Of a stretch of DNA of 64,000 nt, positions 16,395 through 26,128 are shown in pieces (the stretch's first letter is position 1; each line of letters starts with the position of its first letter). The translations under genes and the position numbers were made by a program. A model generated the notes under the pieces. It did no database searches. It was not told the origin of the DNA and was given only the letters and a program-made list of their open reading frames with translations. Origin of the DNA: Methylobacterium dankookense (GTDB taxonomy: Bacteria; Pseudomonadota; Alphaproteobacteria; Rhizobiales; Beijerinckiaceae); NCBI RefSeq assembly GCF_902141855.1, contig NZ_CABFVH010000006.1, positions 62,001-126,000 on the forward strand, read 5' to 3'.

Positions 16395-17573
16395 TCAATG
16401 CGCCACGACGCGCCGGGTCGGCACGATGTCGTTGGCGATGACCTCGCCGAAGGGGCCGTTGTTGCGGGCGGTAGGCGCGTCGCCGTTGCCGGTGGTGGCG
16501 CGCAAGGGCAGCTTCGGGAAGACGAGCTCGGCGAAGCGGTAGGCCTCCTCCAGGTGCGGGTAGCCGGAGAGGATGAAGCGGTCGATGCCGAGGTCGATAT
16601 ACTCCTTCATCCGGTCGGCGACCTGATCCGCCGAGCCGACGAGGGCGGTGCCCGCGCCGCCGCGCACCAGGCCGACCCCGGCCCAGAGGTTCGGCGAGAC
16701 GACGAGCTTGTCGCGGCGTCCGCCATGCAGCGCCATCATCCGGTTCTGGCCGACCGAGTCCTGGCGCTTCAGGGTCGCCTGGGCCTGGGCGATGGTGGCG
16801 TCGTCGAGGCGCGAGATCAGGCGCTCGGCCGCCTCCCAGGCCTCGGATTCGGTCTCGCGCACGATGACGTGCAGGCGGATGCCGTAGGAGAAGGTCTTGC
16901 CCTTCTTCTCGGCCGCCTCCCGGGCGAGGGCGATCTTCTCGGCGACGCCGGCCGGCGGCTCGCCCCAGGTGAGGTAGACGTCGCAATGCTCGGCCGCGAC
17001 CGCGATCCCCGCGGGCGAGGAGCCGCCGAAATAGAGCGGCGGGTAGGGCGACTGCACCGGCGGGAAGATCAGGCGGCCGTTCTCGGCGCGCAGATGGGCC
17101 CCCTCGTAGCTCACCGTGTCGCCGGCGAGCAGGCCGCGCCAGATCGTCAGGAACTCGTCGGTGACGGCGTAGCGCGCGTCGTGGTCGAGGAAGACGCCGT
17201 CGCCGCGCAGCTCGACGGGGTCGCCCCCGGTGACCACGTTGATGAGGAGGCGCCCGCCGGAGATCCGGTCGAGGGTCGAGGCCATGCGGGCGGCGGCCGA
17301 GGGCTCCATCAGGCCGGGGCGCACGGCGACGAGGAAGCGCAGGCGCTTGGTCAGGGGTGCCAGCGCCGAGGCGACGATCCAGGAATCCTCGCAGGAGCGC
17401 CCGGTCGGCAGCAGCACGCCGTAATAGCCGAGATCGTCCGAGGCTTGGGCGATCTGGCGGAGATAGTCGAGGGAGACGGCCCGCGCGCCCTCCGCGGCGC
17501 CGAGATAGCGGCCGTCGCCGTGGGTCGGCAGGAACCAGAGGACGTCGGTGCGCCCGTCGGTCTGTTGGGTCAT
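16395..17573 (-). CDS. ssuD: Alkanesulfonate monooxygenase SsuD
   Basis: FMNH2-dependent flavin monooxygenase that cleaves the C-S bond of alkanesulfonates to give an aldehyde and sulfite in the cytoplasm. The 392 residues fit the family. Visible landmarks are Cys61 in GRSCEDSW, the Arg/His pair in [11 protein letters not shown] near 225-235, [16 protein letters not shown] near the C-terminus and [15 protein letters not shown] near 112. It is the last gene of the ssuE-ssuA-ssuA-ssuC-ssuB-ssuD operon, 16 bp behind ssuB. FMNH2 would come from SsuE. Confidence 0.96.
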   Translation of the reverse strand: MTQQTDGRTDVLWFLPTHGDGRYLGAAEGARAVSLDYLRQIAQASDDLGYYGVLLPTGRSCEDSWIVASALAPLTKRLRFLVAVRPGLMEPSAAARMASTLDRISGGRLLINVVTGGDPVELRGDGVFLDHDARYAVTDEFLTIWRGLLAGDTVSYEGAHLRAENGRLIFPPVQSPYPPLYFGGSSPAGIAVAAEHCDVYLTWGEPPAGVAEKIALAREAAEKKGKTFSYGIRLHVIVRETESEAWEAAERLISRLDDATIAQAQATLKRQDSVGQNRMMALHGGRRDKLVVSPNLWAGVGLVRGGAGTALVGSADQVADRMKEYIDLGIDRFILSGYPHLEEAYRFAELVFPKLPLRATTGNGDAPTARNNGPFGEVIANDIVPTRRVVAH

Positions 17574-17589
17574 GGATCGGCTCCGAGGC

Positions 17590-18459
17590 TCAGGCGGTCT
17601 GCTCGCCGAGCAGGTGTTCGAGGATGCGGCCTTCGAGGGCCGCGAGGTCGGGGTCGCCGCGGCGGCGCGGCCGGGGCACGTCGACCCGCACGTCGAGGGC
17701 GACGCGGCCGTGATCGACCACGAGGATGCGGTCGGCGAGCGCCACCGCCTCCGCCACGTCGTGGGTGACGAGGAGCGCGGTGAAGCCCTGCTGCTGCCAG
17801 ATCCGCTCGATCAGCCCCTGCATGCCGATGCGGGTCAGCGCATCGAGCGCGCCGAGCGGCTCGTCGAGGGCGAGGAGCCCCGGGCCGCTGACGAGGGCGC
17901 GGGCCAGCGCCACACGCTGGCGCTGGCCGCCCGAGAGCGTCGCCGGCCATTGCCCGGCCTTGTCGGCGAGGCCCACCTCGGCGAGGGCCGCCAGGGCGCG
18001 GTCCCGCCGCTCGGCCCGCGAGCCGAGGCCGGTCAGGCCTACCGCGACGTTGTCGACGACGCGCGCCCAGGGCAGCAGGCGCGGGTCCTGGAACATGATG
18101 CGCTTCGAGGGCGCGTTCCGCCGGCTGGCAGCCTCCGGCGCCTCCAGCCCGATGCGTCCGCCCGACGGCGTCTCCAGGCCGAGGATGAGCCGCAGCAGGG
18201 TGCTCTTGCCGCAGCCCGAGCGCCCGACCACCGCGGTGAACTGGCCCGCCGGGATGTGCAGGTCGAGCCCGTCGATCACGCTGTGGCCGTCGAAATCCTT
18301 GCGCAGGTCGCGCACGGTGACGGCGATGCCGCGCGCCGCGCCCTTCGGGCGGGTGGCGGCCCCGGCACGGTCCCGCACGGGCTCGGATTTGCTATCGGCA
18401 TCCGCGTGCCGGGCGCGGTCGAGTCCCGGGAGATCGGGGCGGAGGGCGTCGAGCAGCAT
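17590..18459 (-). CDS. ssuB: Sulfonate ABC transporter ATPase SsuB
   Basis: Energises sulfonate import. In the 289-residue protein, Walker A is GRSGCGKST near residue 82, the signature [15 protein letters not shown] near 180, Walker [13 protein letters not shown] near 200 and the switch His in [11 protein letters not shown] near 235. The N-terminal 45 residues are an extra polar extension ([15 protein letters not shown]). The start at 18459 lies 2 bases after the ssuC stop. The C-terminus is [16 protein letters not shown], usual for SsuB-like ATPases. Confidence 0.93.
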   Translation of the reverse strand: MLLDALRPDLPGLDRARHADADSKSEPVRDRAGAATRPKGAARGIAVTVRDLRKDFDGHSVIDGLDLHIPAGQFTAVVGRSGCGKSTLLRLILGLETPSGGRIGLEAPEAASRRNAPSKRIMFQDPRLLPWARVVDNVAVGLTGLGSRAERRDRALAALAEVGLADKAGQWPATLSGGQRQRVALARALVSGPGLLALDEPLGALDALTRIGMQGLIERIWQQQGFTALLVTHDVAEAVALADRILVVDHGRVALDVRVDVPRPRRRGDPDLAALEGRILEHLLGEQTA

Positions 18460-18461
18460 CG

Positions 18462-19220
18462 TCACGCGGTCCTGTAGGCGGGGTTCCAGGAGAGGGTGAC
18501 GCGCTCGAGCTGGCGCGTCAGGGCGTCGGCAAGCTTGCCCAGCAGCGCGTAGATCAGGATCGCCAGCACCACGACGTCGACCAGCATGAACTCGCGCGCC
18601 TGCATGGCCATGTAGCCGAGGCCGGATGAGGCCGAGATCGTCTCGGCGACGATCAGGGTCAGCCACATGATGCCGAGGCCGTAGCGGAGGCCGACGAAGA
18701 TCGAGGGCAGGGCGCCCGGCAGAACCACGCGGCGGAACAGCTCGAAGCGCGACATGCCGTAGACGCGGCCCATCTCGACGAGGCCGGGATCGACCGAGCG
18801 GATGCCGTGCAGCGTGTTGGCGTAGATCGGGAAGAACACGCCGAGCGCCACGAGGAAGAGCTTCGCCTCCTCGCCGATGCCGAACCACAGGATCACCAGC
18901 GGGATCAGCGAGAGGTGCGGGATGTTGCGGATCATCTGCACGCTGGTGTCGGTGAGCCGCTCGGAGATCCGCGAGAGCCCGTTGGCGAGGCCGAGCGTGA
19001 AGCCGATGCCGCCGCCGATGGCGAAGCCCGCCAGCGCCCGCAGCGCGCTCACCCCGAGATTGGTCCAGAGCTCGCCGGTGCTGGCCGCGGCGAGGCCGGC
19101 CCGCGCCACGTCGAGGGGCGCTGGCATGAAGCGGTTGGAGACGAGCCCGGCGGTGACCGCGGCCTGCCAGCCGGCGAGCAGCGCCACCGGCAGCAGCCAG
19201 GGGGTGAGGCGCCGGTTCAC
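18462..19220 (-). CDS. ssuC: Sulfonate ABC transporter permease SsuC
   Basis: Inner-membrane permease of 252 residues with about six segments. The cytoplasmic loop that contacts the ATPase is [24 protein letters not shown] near 150-175, with the EAA-type Gly. N-terminal [19 protein letters not shown] is the first segment. It fits SsuC/TauC size and lies 30 bp after the second solute-binding gene. Confidence 0.93.
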   Translation of the reverse strand: MNRRLTPWLLPVALLAGWQAAVTAGLVSNRFMPAPLDVARAGLAAASTGELWTNLGVSALRALAGFAIGGGIGFTLGLANGLSRISERLTDTSVQMIRNIPHLSLIPLVILWFGIGEEAKLFLVALGVFFPIYANTLHGIRSVDPGLVEMGRVYGMSRFELFRRVVLPGALPSIFVGLRYGLGIMWLTLIVAETISASSGLGYMAMQAREFMLVDVVVLAILIYALLGKLADALTRQLERVTLSWNPAYRTA

Positions 19221-19250
19221 CTGGTCGAGAAGGGGATGTGCGATCGCGGT

Positions 19251-20252
19251 TCAGCCGTTGCGTGCGGGAGGCGTCCAGACCGCGTCGGAGACGCGGATGG
19301 GCCTCGGGATGAGCTTGAGGGCGTGGAAGCTGTCGGCGATGCGCTGCTGCTCGGCCACCGCCTCGGCGTCGAGGGGCGCGACGCCGTAGGATTGCCGCTC
19401 CAGCGCCACCGCGAGGACGGGAGCGGGGATGCCGACCGAGGGGGCGAGCTCGGCCGCCACCGCTGCCGTGTTGTCCTTCGCCCAGGCGTCGATGCCGGCG
19501 ATCGCGTCGAGGACCGCGACGACGAGGCCGGGTGCGGTCTCGGTGAGGGTGCGGCTCGCGAGGTAGAACTGCCGGTTCGGGGCCAGGCCCTCGGCGGTGG
19601 TGAGCGTGCGCGCGCCCGTCGCCCGCTCGGCGGCGGCTTGGTAGGGGTCCCAGATCACCCAGGCATCGACCGAGCCGCGCAGGAAGGCGGCGTTGGCGTC
19701 GGCGGGGGCCAGGAAGGCGGTGGTGACGGCCTCGTAGGGCACGCCCGCCTTCTCGAGGGCCCGCAGCAGCAGGGCGTGCACGTTCGAGCCCTTGTTGAGC
19801 GCGATCGTCTTGCCCCTCAGATCCGCCACGGTGCGGATCGGGCTGTCCTTCGGCACCAGGATCGCCTCGCCCCGGGGCGCGGGCGGCTCGGCCGCGACGT
19901 AGCGCAGCTCGGGGCTCGCGGCCTGGGCGAAGATCGGCGGCGCCTCGCCGGCCGAGCCGAAATCGATGGCGCCCGCATTCAGCGCCTCGAGCAGCGGCGG
20001 CCCGGAGGGGAATTCCGACCACGTCACCGCGACGCCCTGGCCGGCGAGCGCCTTCTCCAGGCTGCCGCGGCTCTTCAGGAGCACCAGGGTGCCGTATTTC
20101 TGGTAGCCGATGCGCAGCGTCTTCGGGGCCGCCCGCACGGGCCTGGTGCCGAGCCAGGTCGCGAGGCCGAGGCCCGCGGCGAGCAGGGTGCGGCGGCTCG
20201 TGGGGGCGGAGGCGGCGCGCGCGGCGGCGCGAGAGGGCAAGCGGGTCGTCAT
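19251..20252 (-). CDS. ssuA: Aliphatic sulfonate-binding protein, paralogue 2
   Basis: Periplasmic solute-binding protein of 333 residues with an RR-type signal ([18 protein letters not shown]) and the SsuA fold: [44 protein letters not shown], and [15 protein letters not shown]. It delivers sulfonates to SsuBC. It is about half identical by eye to the SsuA just upstream (6 bp apart), with matching C-termini (DAVWxxPARNG), pointing to a tandem duplication. Different ligand preferences are plausible but not visible. Confidence 0.92.
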   Translation of the reverse strand: MTTRLPSRAAARAASAPTSRRTLLAAGLGLATWLGTRPVRAAPKTLRIGYQKYGTLVLLKSRGSLEKALAGQGVAVTWSEFPSGPPLLEALNAGAIDFGSAGEAPPIFAQAASPELRYVAAEPPAPRGEAILVPKDSPIRTVADLRGKTIALNKGSNVHALLLRALEKAGVPYEAVTTAFLAPADANAAFLRGSVDAWVIWDPYQAAAERATGARTLTTAEGLAPNRQFYLASRTLTETAPGLVVAVLDAIAGIDAWAKDNTAAVAAELAPSVGIPAPVLAVALERQSYGVAPLDAEAVAEQQRIADSFHALKLIPRPIRVSDAVWTPPARNG

Positions 20253-20258
20253 CGATCG

Positions 20259-21233
20259 TCAGCCGTTGCGTGCGGGAGCCGCCCAGACCGCATCGGCGAT
20301 GCGGATGGGCTTCGGGATGAGCTTGAGGGCGTGGAAGCGGTCGGCGACGCTCTGCTGCTCGGCGATCACCTGCGGCGTCAGCGGACCGATCCGGTAATTG
20401 GCGCGGTCGACGGCGCGGCGCGTCGCGGCGAGCGGCACGCCGGTGCCCTTCGAGAGGATCGCCGCGACCTCGCCGCGGTTGGCCTCGGCCCAGCGCGCGA
20501 CGCCGTCGAGCACGTCGAGGGCGGCGGCGAGCACCTCGGGCCGCGCCTCCGCGAAGCCGCGATGGGCCAGGAAGAAGGTGTTCGGGCGCGCGATGTCGGT
20601 GGCCGAGCTGAGGACCCGCACGCCCTCGCCGCCTTCCGCGATGGCGAGGTAGGGATCCCAGATCGACCAGGCGTCGAAGCTGCCGCGGGCGAAGGCGGCG
20701 GCCGCGTCGGCGGGCGCCAGGATCACCGGATCGATGTCGCCGTAGGTGAGCCCGGCCTTCTCCAGGGTCGCCACCAGGAGGTTGTGCGCGCTCGTCCCCT
20801 TGGCGAAGGCGACGCGCTTGCCCTTGAGCTCGGCGATGGTCCGGATCGGCGAGCCCTTGGGCAGCAGGATGCCCGAGCCCGTGCCGGCCCCTTCCTGGGC
20901 GGCGGCGTAGACGAGGCTGGCGCCCGCGGCCTGGGCGAAGACCGGCGGCGCGTCGCCGGTCTGGCCGAGATCGATCCCGCCGAGGCCGAGCGCCTCGAGG
21001 AGCGGCGGTCCGAGTGAGAACTCCACCCATTTCACGGTGTGGCCGAGGGCCTTCAGCCGCGCCTCGATCACGCCCTGCTGCTTGGCGATGACCAGGATGC
21101 CGTTCTTCTGGTAGCCGATGCGCAGGACGCCCGGCTCGGCGGCGCGGGCCGGCCGGATCGCCGCGAGGCCGAAGGGCAGGCCCGCGGCGAGGGCGCCCGC
21201 GAGGAGCGCGCGCCGGTGGAACCTGCCCGTCAC
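20259..21233 (-). CDS. ssuA: Aliphatic sulfonate-binding protein, paralogue 1
   Basis: Periplasmic binding protein of 324 residues with a signal peptide ([16 protein letters not shown] ending near RPARAAEPG). SsuA signatures are [47 protein letters not shown], and [17 protein letters not shown]. Its ATG overlaps the ssuE stop by four bases (ATGA), so translation is coupled. It is followed by a second SsuA paralogue. Confidence 0.92.
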   Translation of the reverse strand: MTGRFHRRALLAGALAAGLPFGLAAIRPARAAEPGVLRIGYQKNGILVIAKQQGVIEARLKALGHTVKWVEFSLGPPLLEALGLGGIDLGQTGDAPPVFAQAAGASLVYAAAQEGAGTGSGILLPKGSPIRTIAELKGKRVAFAKGTSAHNLLVATLEKAGLTYGDIDPVILAPADAAAAFARGSFDAWSIWDPYLAIAEGGEGVRVLSSATDIARPNTFFLAHRGFAEARPEVLAAALDVLDGVARWAEANRGEVAAILSKGTGVPLAATRRAVDRANYRIGPLTPQVIAEQQSVADRFHALKLIPKPIRIADAVWAAPARNG

Positions 21234-21820
21234 CGCGAGCCCGCCGCGACGCGCGCCGTCGGCTCGTGGCGGATGCCGGGCAGGCTCCCGCGGGTGGCGA
21301 GCGCCGCGAGCTCGGCGCCGGCCTGGGCGGCGCGCTCGCGCAGGGCGGCATCGCTCACCGCGTAGTCGGTGAAGTCGGAATCCGAGCCGTAGACGGTGGT
21401 CGGCACCTGCAGCGCGTTGAAGAAGCCGAAGAGCGGGCGGAACGCATGCTCCACCACCAGGGCGTGGCGGGGGCCGCCCCCGGTCGCCGCGATCGCCACG
21501 GGCTTGTTGGCGAGCGCCGTCGGCGGGATCAGGTCGAACAGGTGCTTGAACAGGCCGGTATAGCTGCCCTTGTAGACCGGCGAGCCGACGATCAGCGCGT
21601 CGGCCTCCTCGATCGCCTCGATCACCCGGCGGGCGGGCAGCGGCAGCGCGTCCCGGCTCCAGGCGGCGCCGAGGCCGGTGCCGACATCGACGAGGTCGTA
21701 GAGGCGCAGGTCGAGGGGCGCGCGCGCCGCCGCCGCCTCCGCCACCGCCTCGACCAGGACCCGGGTCTTGGAGGGGCGCTGCAGGTTGGCGCTGAAGGCG
21801 ACGAGTCTCGGTCGTGTCAT
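21230..21820 (-). CDS. ssuE: NAD(P)H-dependent FMN reductase SsuE
   Basis: Supplies reduced FMN to SsuD and probably to SfnG. The 196-residue flavodoxin-like protein shows [17 protein letters not shown] near the N-terminus (phosphate-binding loop), [21 protein letters not shown] near 78-98, and [18 protein letters not shown] near 113-130. These are hallmarks of SsuE/MsuE. It is first in the operon, so the promoter lies in the 500-bp gap shared with sfnG. Confidence 0.93.
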   Translation of the reverse strand: MTRPRLVAFSANLQRPSKTRVLVEAVAEAAAARAPLDLRLYDLVDVGTGLGAAWSRDALPLPARRVIEAIEEADALIVGSPVYKGSYTGLFKHLFDLIPPTALANKPVAIAATGGGPRHALVVEHAFRPLFGFFNALQVPTTVYGSDSDFTDYAVSDAALRERAAQAGAELAALATRGSLPGIRHEPTARVAAGSR

Positions 21821-22327
21821 CGCGTGTCCGTTCCGGTTGTTGGCGCGAGGAGGCGGACCGCGCAGGTCATCGCCGCGACGCGGTCTCGATGGCTAAAGGC
21901 TGCGGGAGAGGCCGCGCGCGGTCAATGAAACGTTCTTATAAAAGGACTCGACCGCAGAGATGATCGTGTCCTTCCCGCGGGGCGGGAGGAGAAGATCTCT
22001 GCGAATGACCGATCAGGCCGCTGCGACGGCCTCTTCTGCCGGAGCGCGACGCGGTGCACGCGTTCGATTTACGGAACGCGCGCCGCGAATGCTGTCCTGC
22101 GGGGCAGAATCATCTGCCGCCGGGCCGCCCGGACAGCGCCGTGGGGAGAGTTTTGCCGCGCCGCCACATCCGCGGGGGAACGATCTTGCCGGAGTCGGTA
22201 GAAGAAGATGTTCCTCTTCCTTTGACGGGCGGGCTGGCCTTCGGAATACTTGCCTCGACGGATTCGGGCCGCCCCTGCCGGTGCCCGCCGCATCGAAACC
22301 CCAAAACGATCCCGGAGGAGTCCCGCC
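21821..22327. promoter_or_regulatory. Divergent promoter region ssuE / sfnG
   Basis: This 507-bp gap separates two divergent organosulfur operons and must carry both promoters. An AT-rich spot, GTTCTTATAAAAGGA near 21930-21945, is unusual for this GC-rich genome and a candidate promoter or activator site. No recognisable riboswitch or clear CysB/Cbl operator was found. Small open frames inside it lack ribosome sites. Confidence 0.5.
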
Positions 22328-23434
22328 ATGGCCGTCGCCACGACCGCGCCCGAGCCCATCCGCTTCGCCTACTGGGTGCCCAACGTCTCGGGCGGCCTCG
22401 TCATCAGCAAGATCGAGCAGCGCACGAGCTGGGACGCGGCCTATAACCGCCGCCTCGCGCAGATCGCGGAGGAGGCGGGCTTCGACTACGCGCTGACGCA
22501 GATCCGCTTCACCGCGGGCTACGGCGCCGAGTACCAGCATGAATCGGTGGCCTTCAGCCACGCGCTGCTGGCGGCGACCTCGCGGATCAAGGTGATCGCC
22601 GCGATCCTGCCGGGGCCCTGGAACCCGACGCTTGCCGCCAAGCAGGTGGCGACGATCTCGCAGCTCACCGAGGGGCGGATCGCGGTGAACATCGTCTCGG
22701 GCTGGTTCTCGGGCGAGTTCCGGGCGATCGGCGAGCCCTGGCTCGACCACGACGAGCGCTACCGCCGCTCGGAGGAGTTCATCCGCTCCCTGCGCGGGAT
22801 CTGGACGCAGGACAATTTCAACTTCCGCGGCGATTTCTACCGCTACACGAACTACACCCTGAAGCCGAAGCCGGCGGACGCCCTGCCCGAGATCTTCCAG
22901 GGCGGCTCCTCCCGGGCGGCGCGGGACATGGCCGCGCGCGTCTCCGACTGGTACTTCACCAACGGCAACACGCCGGAGAACATCCGGGCCCAGGTCGACG
23001 ACATCCGGGCCAAGGCCCGCGAGAACGGCCATTCCGTGAAGGTCGGCGTCAACGCCTTCGTCATCGCCCGCGACACGGAGGAGGAGGCCCGGGCGGTGCT
23101 CCAGCAGATCATCGACCAGGCCGACCCGGACGCGGTGAAGGCCTTCGGCCACGAGGTGAAGAACGCCGGCAAGGCCTCGCCCGAGGGGGAGGGCAACTGG
23201 GCGAAGTCGAGCTTCGAGGATCTCGTCCAGTACAACGACGGCTTCAAGACGAACCTCATCGGAACGCCCGACCAGATCGCCGAGCGCATCGTGGCGCTGA
23301 AGGATGTCGGTGTGGATCTCGCGCTGCTCGGCTTCCTGCACTTCCAGGAGGAGGTGAAATATTTCGGCGCGGCGGTGATCCCGCGCGTCCGCGCCCTCGA
23401 AGCCGCCCGCGAGCGGCGGGCCGAGGCCGCCTGA
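22328..23434 (+). CDS. sfnG: Dimethylsulfone monooxygenase SfnG
   Basis: FMNH2-dependent luciferase-like monooxygenase, 368 residues. SfnG converts dimethylsulfone to methanesulfinate, feeding sulfite release. Landmarks are IRFAYWVPNVSGGLVISKIEQRT at the start (split here only for description), LTQIRFTAGYG, ILPGPWNPTLAAKQVATI, NIVSGWFSGEFRAIGEPWLD, and FQGGSSRAARDMAARVSDWY. The ATG follows GGAGGAG at 7 bases. With ssuE and ssuD opposite, it extends scavenging to sulfones. Confidence 0.92.
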   Translation: MAVATTAPEPIRFAYWVPNVSGGLVISKIEQRTSWDAAYNRRLAQIAEEAGFDYALTQIRFTAGYGAEYQHESVAFSHALLAATSRIKVIAAILPGPWNPTLAAKQVATISQLTEGRIAVNIVSGWFSGEFRAIGEPWLDHDERYRRSEEFIRSLRGIWTQDNFNFRGDFYRYTNYTLKPKPADALPEIFQGGSSRAARDMAARVSDWYFTNGNTPENIRAQVDDIRAKARENGHSVKVGVNAFVIARDTEEEARAVLQQIIDQADPDAVKAFGHEVKNAGKASPEGEGNWAKSSFEDLVQYNDGFKTNLIGTPDQIAERIVALKDVGVDLALLGFLHFQEEVKYFGAAVIPRVRALEAARERRAEAA

Positions 23435-23445
23435 CGGAGCGCGGA

Positions 23446-23490
23446 ACCGCGACAGACCCCCGCTCCCGAACGGGAGCGGGGACCCGCGCC
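23446..23490. repeat. Short form of the palindromic repeat element
   Basis: ACCGCGACAGACCCCCGCTCC joins directly to CGAACGGGAGCGGGGACCCG, that is, the outer left end and outer right end of the long element found in cobG and cobN, with the middle missing. It forms one hairpin (CCCCGCTCCCG/CGGGAGCGGGG) in the sfnG-sfnB gap and could attenuate or process the transcript. Confidence 0.7.
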
Positions 23491-23537
23491 CCTCGCTGAG
23501 GCGCCGCGATCGTCAGATCTTCCCGGGAGCCCGATCC

Positions 23538-24803
23538 ATGAACATCGCCGTGAATGCCGGCACGCTCGCCGGCGAGCCACAGCCCGTGCCGCAGCCCGTT
23601 CCGGGGCCGCCGCGACCGAGCGAGCCCGCCCATATCATCCGCGACGATGCCGAGGCGATCCGCGTGGCGGAGGCGCTGGCCGAGGCCTTCCGCATCGGCG
23701 CCTCCGGGCGCGACCGCAGCGGCGCGCGCCCGGCCGCGGAGCTCGATGCCTTCTCGCAGAGCGGGCTCTGGTCGATCAACGTGCCGAAGGCCCATGGCGG
23801 CCCCGGCGTCTCCTACGCGACGCTGGCGAAGGTGATCGCCATCGTCTCGGCCGCGGACCCGTCGATCGGGCAGATCGCGCAGAACCATCTCGGCATCGTC
23901 GCGGCGATCGACACGGTGTCGTCGCCCGAGCAGAAGACGCTCCTGTTCGGCGAGGTCCTGCGCGGCACCCGCTTCGGCAACGCCTTCTCCGAGCGCGGCA
24001 CCAAGCGGGCGGCCGATTTCGAGACGCGCTTCACGGCGGACGGCGACCACGTCGTGGTGCGCGGGCAGAAATTCTACGCCACGGGGGCGCTGCTCGCTCA
24101 TCTCGTGCCGATCGTGGCGACGGATGGCGCGGGGCGCGCCTGGTACGCCATCGCCGAGCGCGACGCGCCCGGCCTCTCGGTGATCGACGACTGGTCGAGC
24201 TTCGGCCAGCGCGGCACCGCGAGCGGCACGGTGCTGATCGCGGATGTGCGCGTTCCGAAGACCCATCTCGTGCCGGCCTGGAAGGGCTACGAGCGCCCGA
24301 GTGCGGACGGAGCGATCTTCCAGATCATCCAGGCCGCGGTCGATGCCGGCATCGCGCGGGCGGCCCTCGACGACACGATCGACTTCGTGCGCACGAAGTC
24401 GCGGCCCTGGATCGACAGCGGGCAGGACCGCGCCTCCGACGATCCCTACACGATCCAGGCGGTGGGCGACCTCACCATCCGCCTGCACGCCGCCGAGGCG
24501 CTGCTGGAGCGGGCGGGCCGCGCCATCGACGCGGCGGTGGCGGCGCCCGACGCCGCAAGCGTCGCCGCGGCCCAGCTCGCCACGGCGGAGGCCAAGGTGC
24601 TGACGACGGAGGCCGCGCTCGCTAGCACCAACAAGCTGTTCGAACTCGCCGGCACCCGCTCGACCCTCGCCGAGCACAATCTCGACCGGCACTGGCGCAA
24701 CGCCCGCACCCACACCCTGCACGATCCGGTGCGCTGGAAATACGCCATCGTCGGCAACCACGCGCTGAACGGGGTCGCCCCGCCCTTCCACGCCTGGAGC
24801 TGA
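23538..24803 (+). CDS. sfnB: SfnB-type acyl-CoA-dehydrogenase-like monooxygenase
   Basis: A 421-residue flavoprotein of the acyl-CoA dehydrogenase fold, in the branch acting on organosulfur compounds (SfnB/DszC-like). Seen: ELDAFSQSGLWSINVPKAHGG near 70-90, GQIAQNHLGIVA, GNAFSERGTKR, GQKFYATGALLAHLV, and the C-terminal HNLDRHWRNARTHTLHDPVRWK typical of DszC relatives. It lies about 100 bp behind sfnG in the same direction. Exact substrate is inferred only from relatives and neighbours. Confidence 0.88.
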   Translation: MNIAVNAGTLAGEPQPVPQPVPGPPRPSEPAHIIRDDAEAIRVAEALAEAFRIGASGRDRSGARPAAELDAFSQSGLWSINVPKAHGGPGVSYATLAKVIAIVSAADPSIGQIAQNHLGIVAAIDTVSSPEQKTLLFGEVLRGTRFGNAFSERGTKRAADFETRFTADGDHVVVRGQKFYATGALLAHLVPIVATDGAGRAWYAIAERDAPGLSVIDDWSSFGQRGTASGTVLIADVRVPKTHLVPAWKGYERPSADGAIFQIIQAAVDAGIARAALDDTIDFVRTKSRPWIDSGQDRASDDPYTIQAVGDLTIRLHAAEALLERAGRAIDAAVAAPDAASVAAAQLATAEAKVLTTEAALASTNKLFELAGTRSTLAEHNLDRHWRNARTHTLHDPVRWKYAIVGNHALNGVAPPFHAWS

Positions 24804-24810
24804 GCGGGCC

Positions 24811-26001
24811 TCACACCCGCTTGCCCGCCTCCGGCTCGGCCACCAGGGTGGGCGGCGGCTCGGACGGGCGCAGCACCGCCTGGAGCGGGCCGATCGCGGG
24901 CTCGGGCGGGGCGGCGGCGCGCTCGCCCGCCACGGCCTCCACCGCCGCCGGCGCGATCAGGCCGAGCCGGGCCGCGTGCTCGGCCATGGCGACGCTGTCG
25001 GCGGCGAGCACGAAGCTGGCACCCGCCCGCGTCACGCTTTCCGCGATGCGCTCGATCTCGGCGATGCGGCCCGCATCCGCCGAGACGTTGCGGATGTAGA
25101 TCGCCCGGACACGTCCCGGATGCTCGGCCACCACCCGCGCATAGACCTCCGGATCGTGCTGGCCGCTGTCGCCGATCAGCACGATCGGCAGGTCGCGGTA
25201 GAGCTCCAGCATGTGGGCGATGAGCACCCGCTTGTGGTCCTCGGCCCGCCGCGGCAGCGGGTGCGTCCAGGACAGGCCCCATTCGCGCAGGAACAGGATC
25301 GGCCCCTCGGGAATCGCGTGCCGGCGGAAGAACTCGCCCAGCACCTCGTAGAGGCCCCAGGGCGCGCGCGAGACGTAGAGCATCGGGTTGCCCTCCGCCC
25401 CGGTGCCGCCCTCGTGCAGGGCCCGGTAGAGGGTGGCGACGCCGGGGAAGGCGACCCGGCTCTCGGCATCCTCCACGAAGAGGCGCCACAGCATCACGAG
25501 CTTGTTGGCGACGCCGGTGTGCATCACCGTGTCGTCGATGTCGCTGATCACGGCGCAGCGCGCCCGCCGCGGCGGGACGAACACCTCGGCCCGCGCCGCG
25601 ACGGGCGGGTCGGCATCGAGCACGAGGTCGACGCCGTGCCAGGGGCCCGCCCCCTCGGGCGGGTGGCGCGGCTCCAGATGGATGCGGAAATAGCCGTCCC
25701 GGTCGGTCGCGACCCGCTGCGCGGTGCCGCAGAAGGTGGCGGTGACGGCGGCCCCCGGCACGGTGCGCCGCGCGATGCGCCGCCGCATGTCCCGCCAGAG
25801 GTCGGCGAGGCTGTCCCGGTCGGTCTCGTGGTCGGCATGGCGCTGCCGGAAGACCCGGCCGATCAGGAAGATCGCCTCGCAGGAGCCGTAGCCGCGATAG
25901 GGCTCGAGCACGAGGCCGCCCCGCCCCTGCGCCCGCCGCACCGGCCGCGAGAGGAGGCGCAGCGTCCCCTTCGTCACCCGGTACAGGCTCGACCGCACCA
26001 T
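24811..26001 (-). CDS. App1-family (DUF2183) phosphatase
   Basis: A 396-residue protein with the HAD-like motif ISDIDDTVMHTG near residues 150-161 (nucleophile Asp), FPGVATLYRALHEGG, NPMLYVSRAPWGLYEVL, HKRVLIAHML and LIGDSGQHDPEVYARV. These are features of App1-type phosphatidate phosphatase catalytic domains. The start at 26001 is set by GGAG six bases before the ATG; an ATG 30 bases earlier lacks a site. The C-terminal 40 residues are Pro/Ala-rich. It is convergent with sfnB (7 bp). Confidence 0.88.
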   Translation of the reverse strand: MVRSSLYRVTKGTLRLLSRPVRRAQGRGGLVLEPYRGYGSCEAIFLIGRVFRQRHADHETDRDSLADLWRDMRRRIARRTVPGAAVTATFCGTAQRVATDRDGYFRIHLEPRHPPEGAGPWHGVDLVLDADPPVAARAEVFVPPRRARCAVISDIDDTVMHTGVANKLVMLWRLFVEDAESRVAFPGVATLYRALHEGGTGAEGNPMLYVSRAPWGLYEVLGEFFRRHAIPEGPILFLREWGLSWTHPLPRRAEDHKRVLIAHMLELYRDLPIVLIGDSGQHDPEVYARVVAEHPGRVRAIYIRNVSADAGRIAEIERIAESVTRAGASFVLAADSVAMAEHAARLGLIAPAAVEAVAGERAAAPPEPAIGPLQAVLRPSEPPPTLVAEPEAGKRV

Positions 26002-26060
26002 CACGCTCTCCGGACACCCGCTCGGATGCATATGATCCGAGGCGCCGGAAAGTTCTGATC

Positions 26061-26103
26061 AGACCGGATCCGATCGATCCCTACGGGATGCCGGATCCGG
26101 TCT
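26061..26103. repeat. 11-bp inverted repeat
   Basis: AGACCGGATCC (26061-26071) and GGATCCGGTCT (26093-26103) pair perfectly. A further GAAGACCGGATCAGG follows near 26118. It lies in the 127-bp gap between the zinc-permease stop and the App1 start on the same strand, so it could act as a transcription end signal, although it lacks a T-run. Confidence 0.7.
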
Positions 26104-26128
26104 CCGCTTGAAACAAGCGAAGACCGGA

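Noticed and set aside
18807..21017. A 736-codon plus-strand frame antisense to ssuC and ssuA
   Set aside because: Composition is that of complement reading (Gly/Arg/Asp/Leu-rich, no domains), no ribosome site.
17590..21351. A 1253-codon open frame on the minus strand covering the ssu genes
   Set aside because: Only its last part (ssuB) is protein-like; the rest is Arg/Pro/Ala-rich out-of-frame reading of ssuA, ssuC and ssuE, a usual effect of high GC.
21821..22327. Possible SAM or other sulfur riboswitch before ssuE/sfnG
   Set aside because: No conserved riboswitch core recognised on either strand.
22054..22446. 130-codon frame in the ssuE-sfnG gap
   Set aside because: No ribosome site, mixed composition and overlap with the SfnG start; no recognisable protein.
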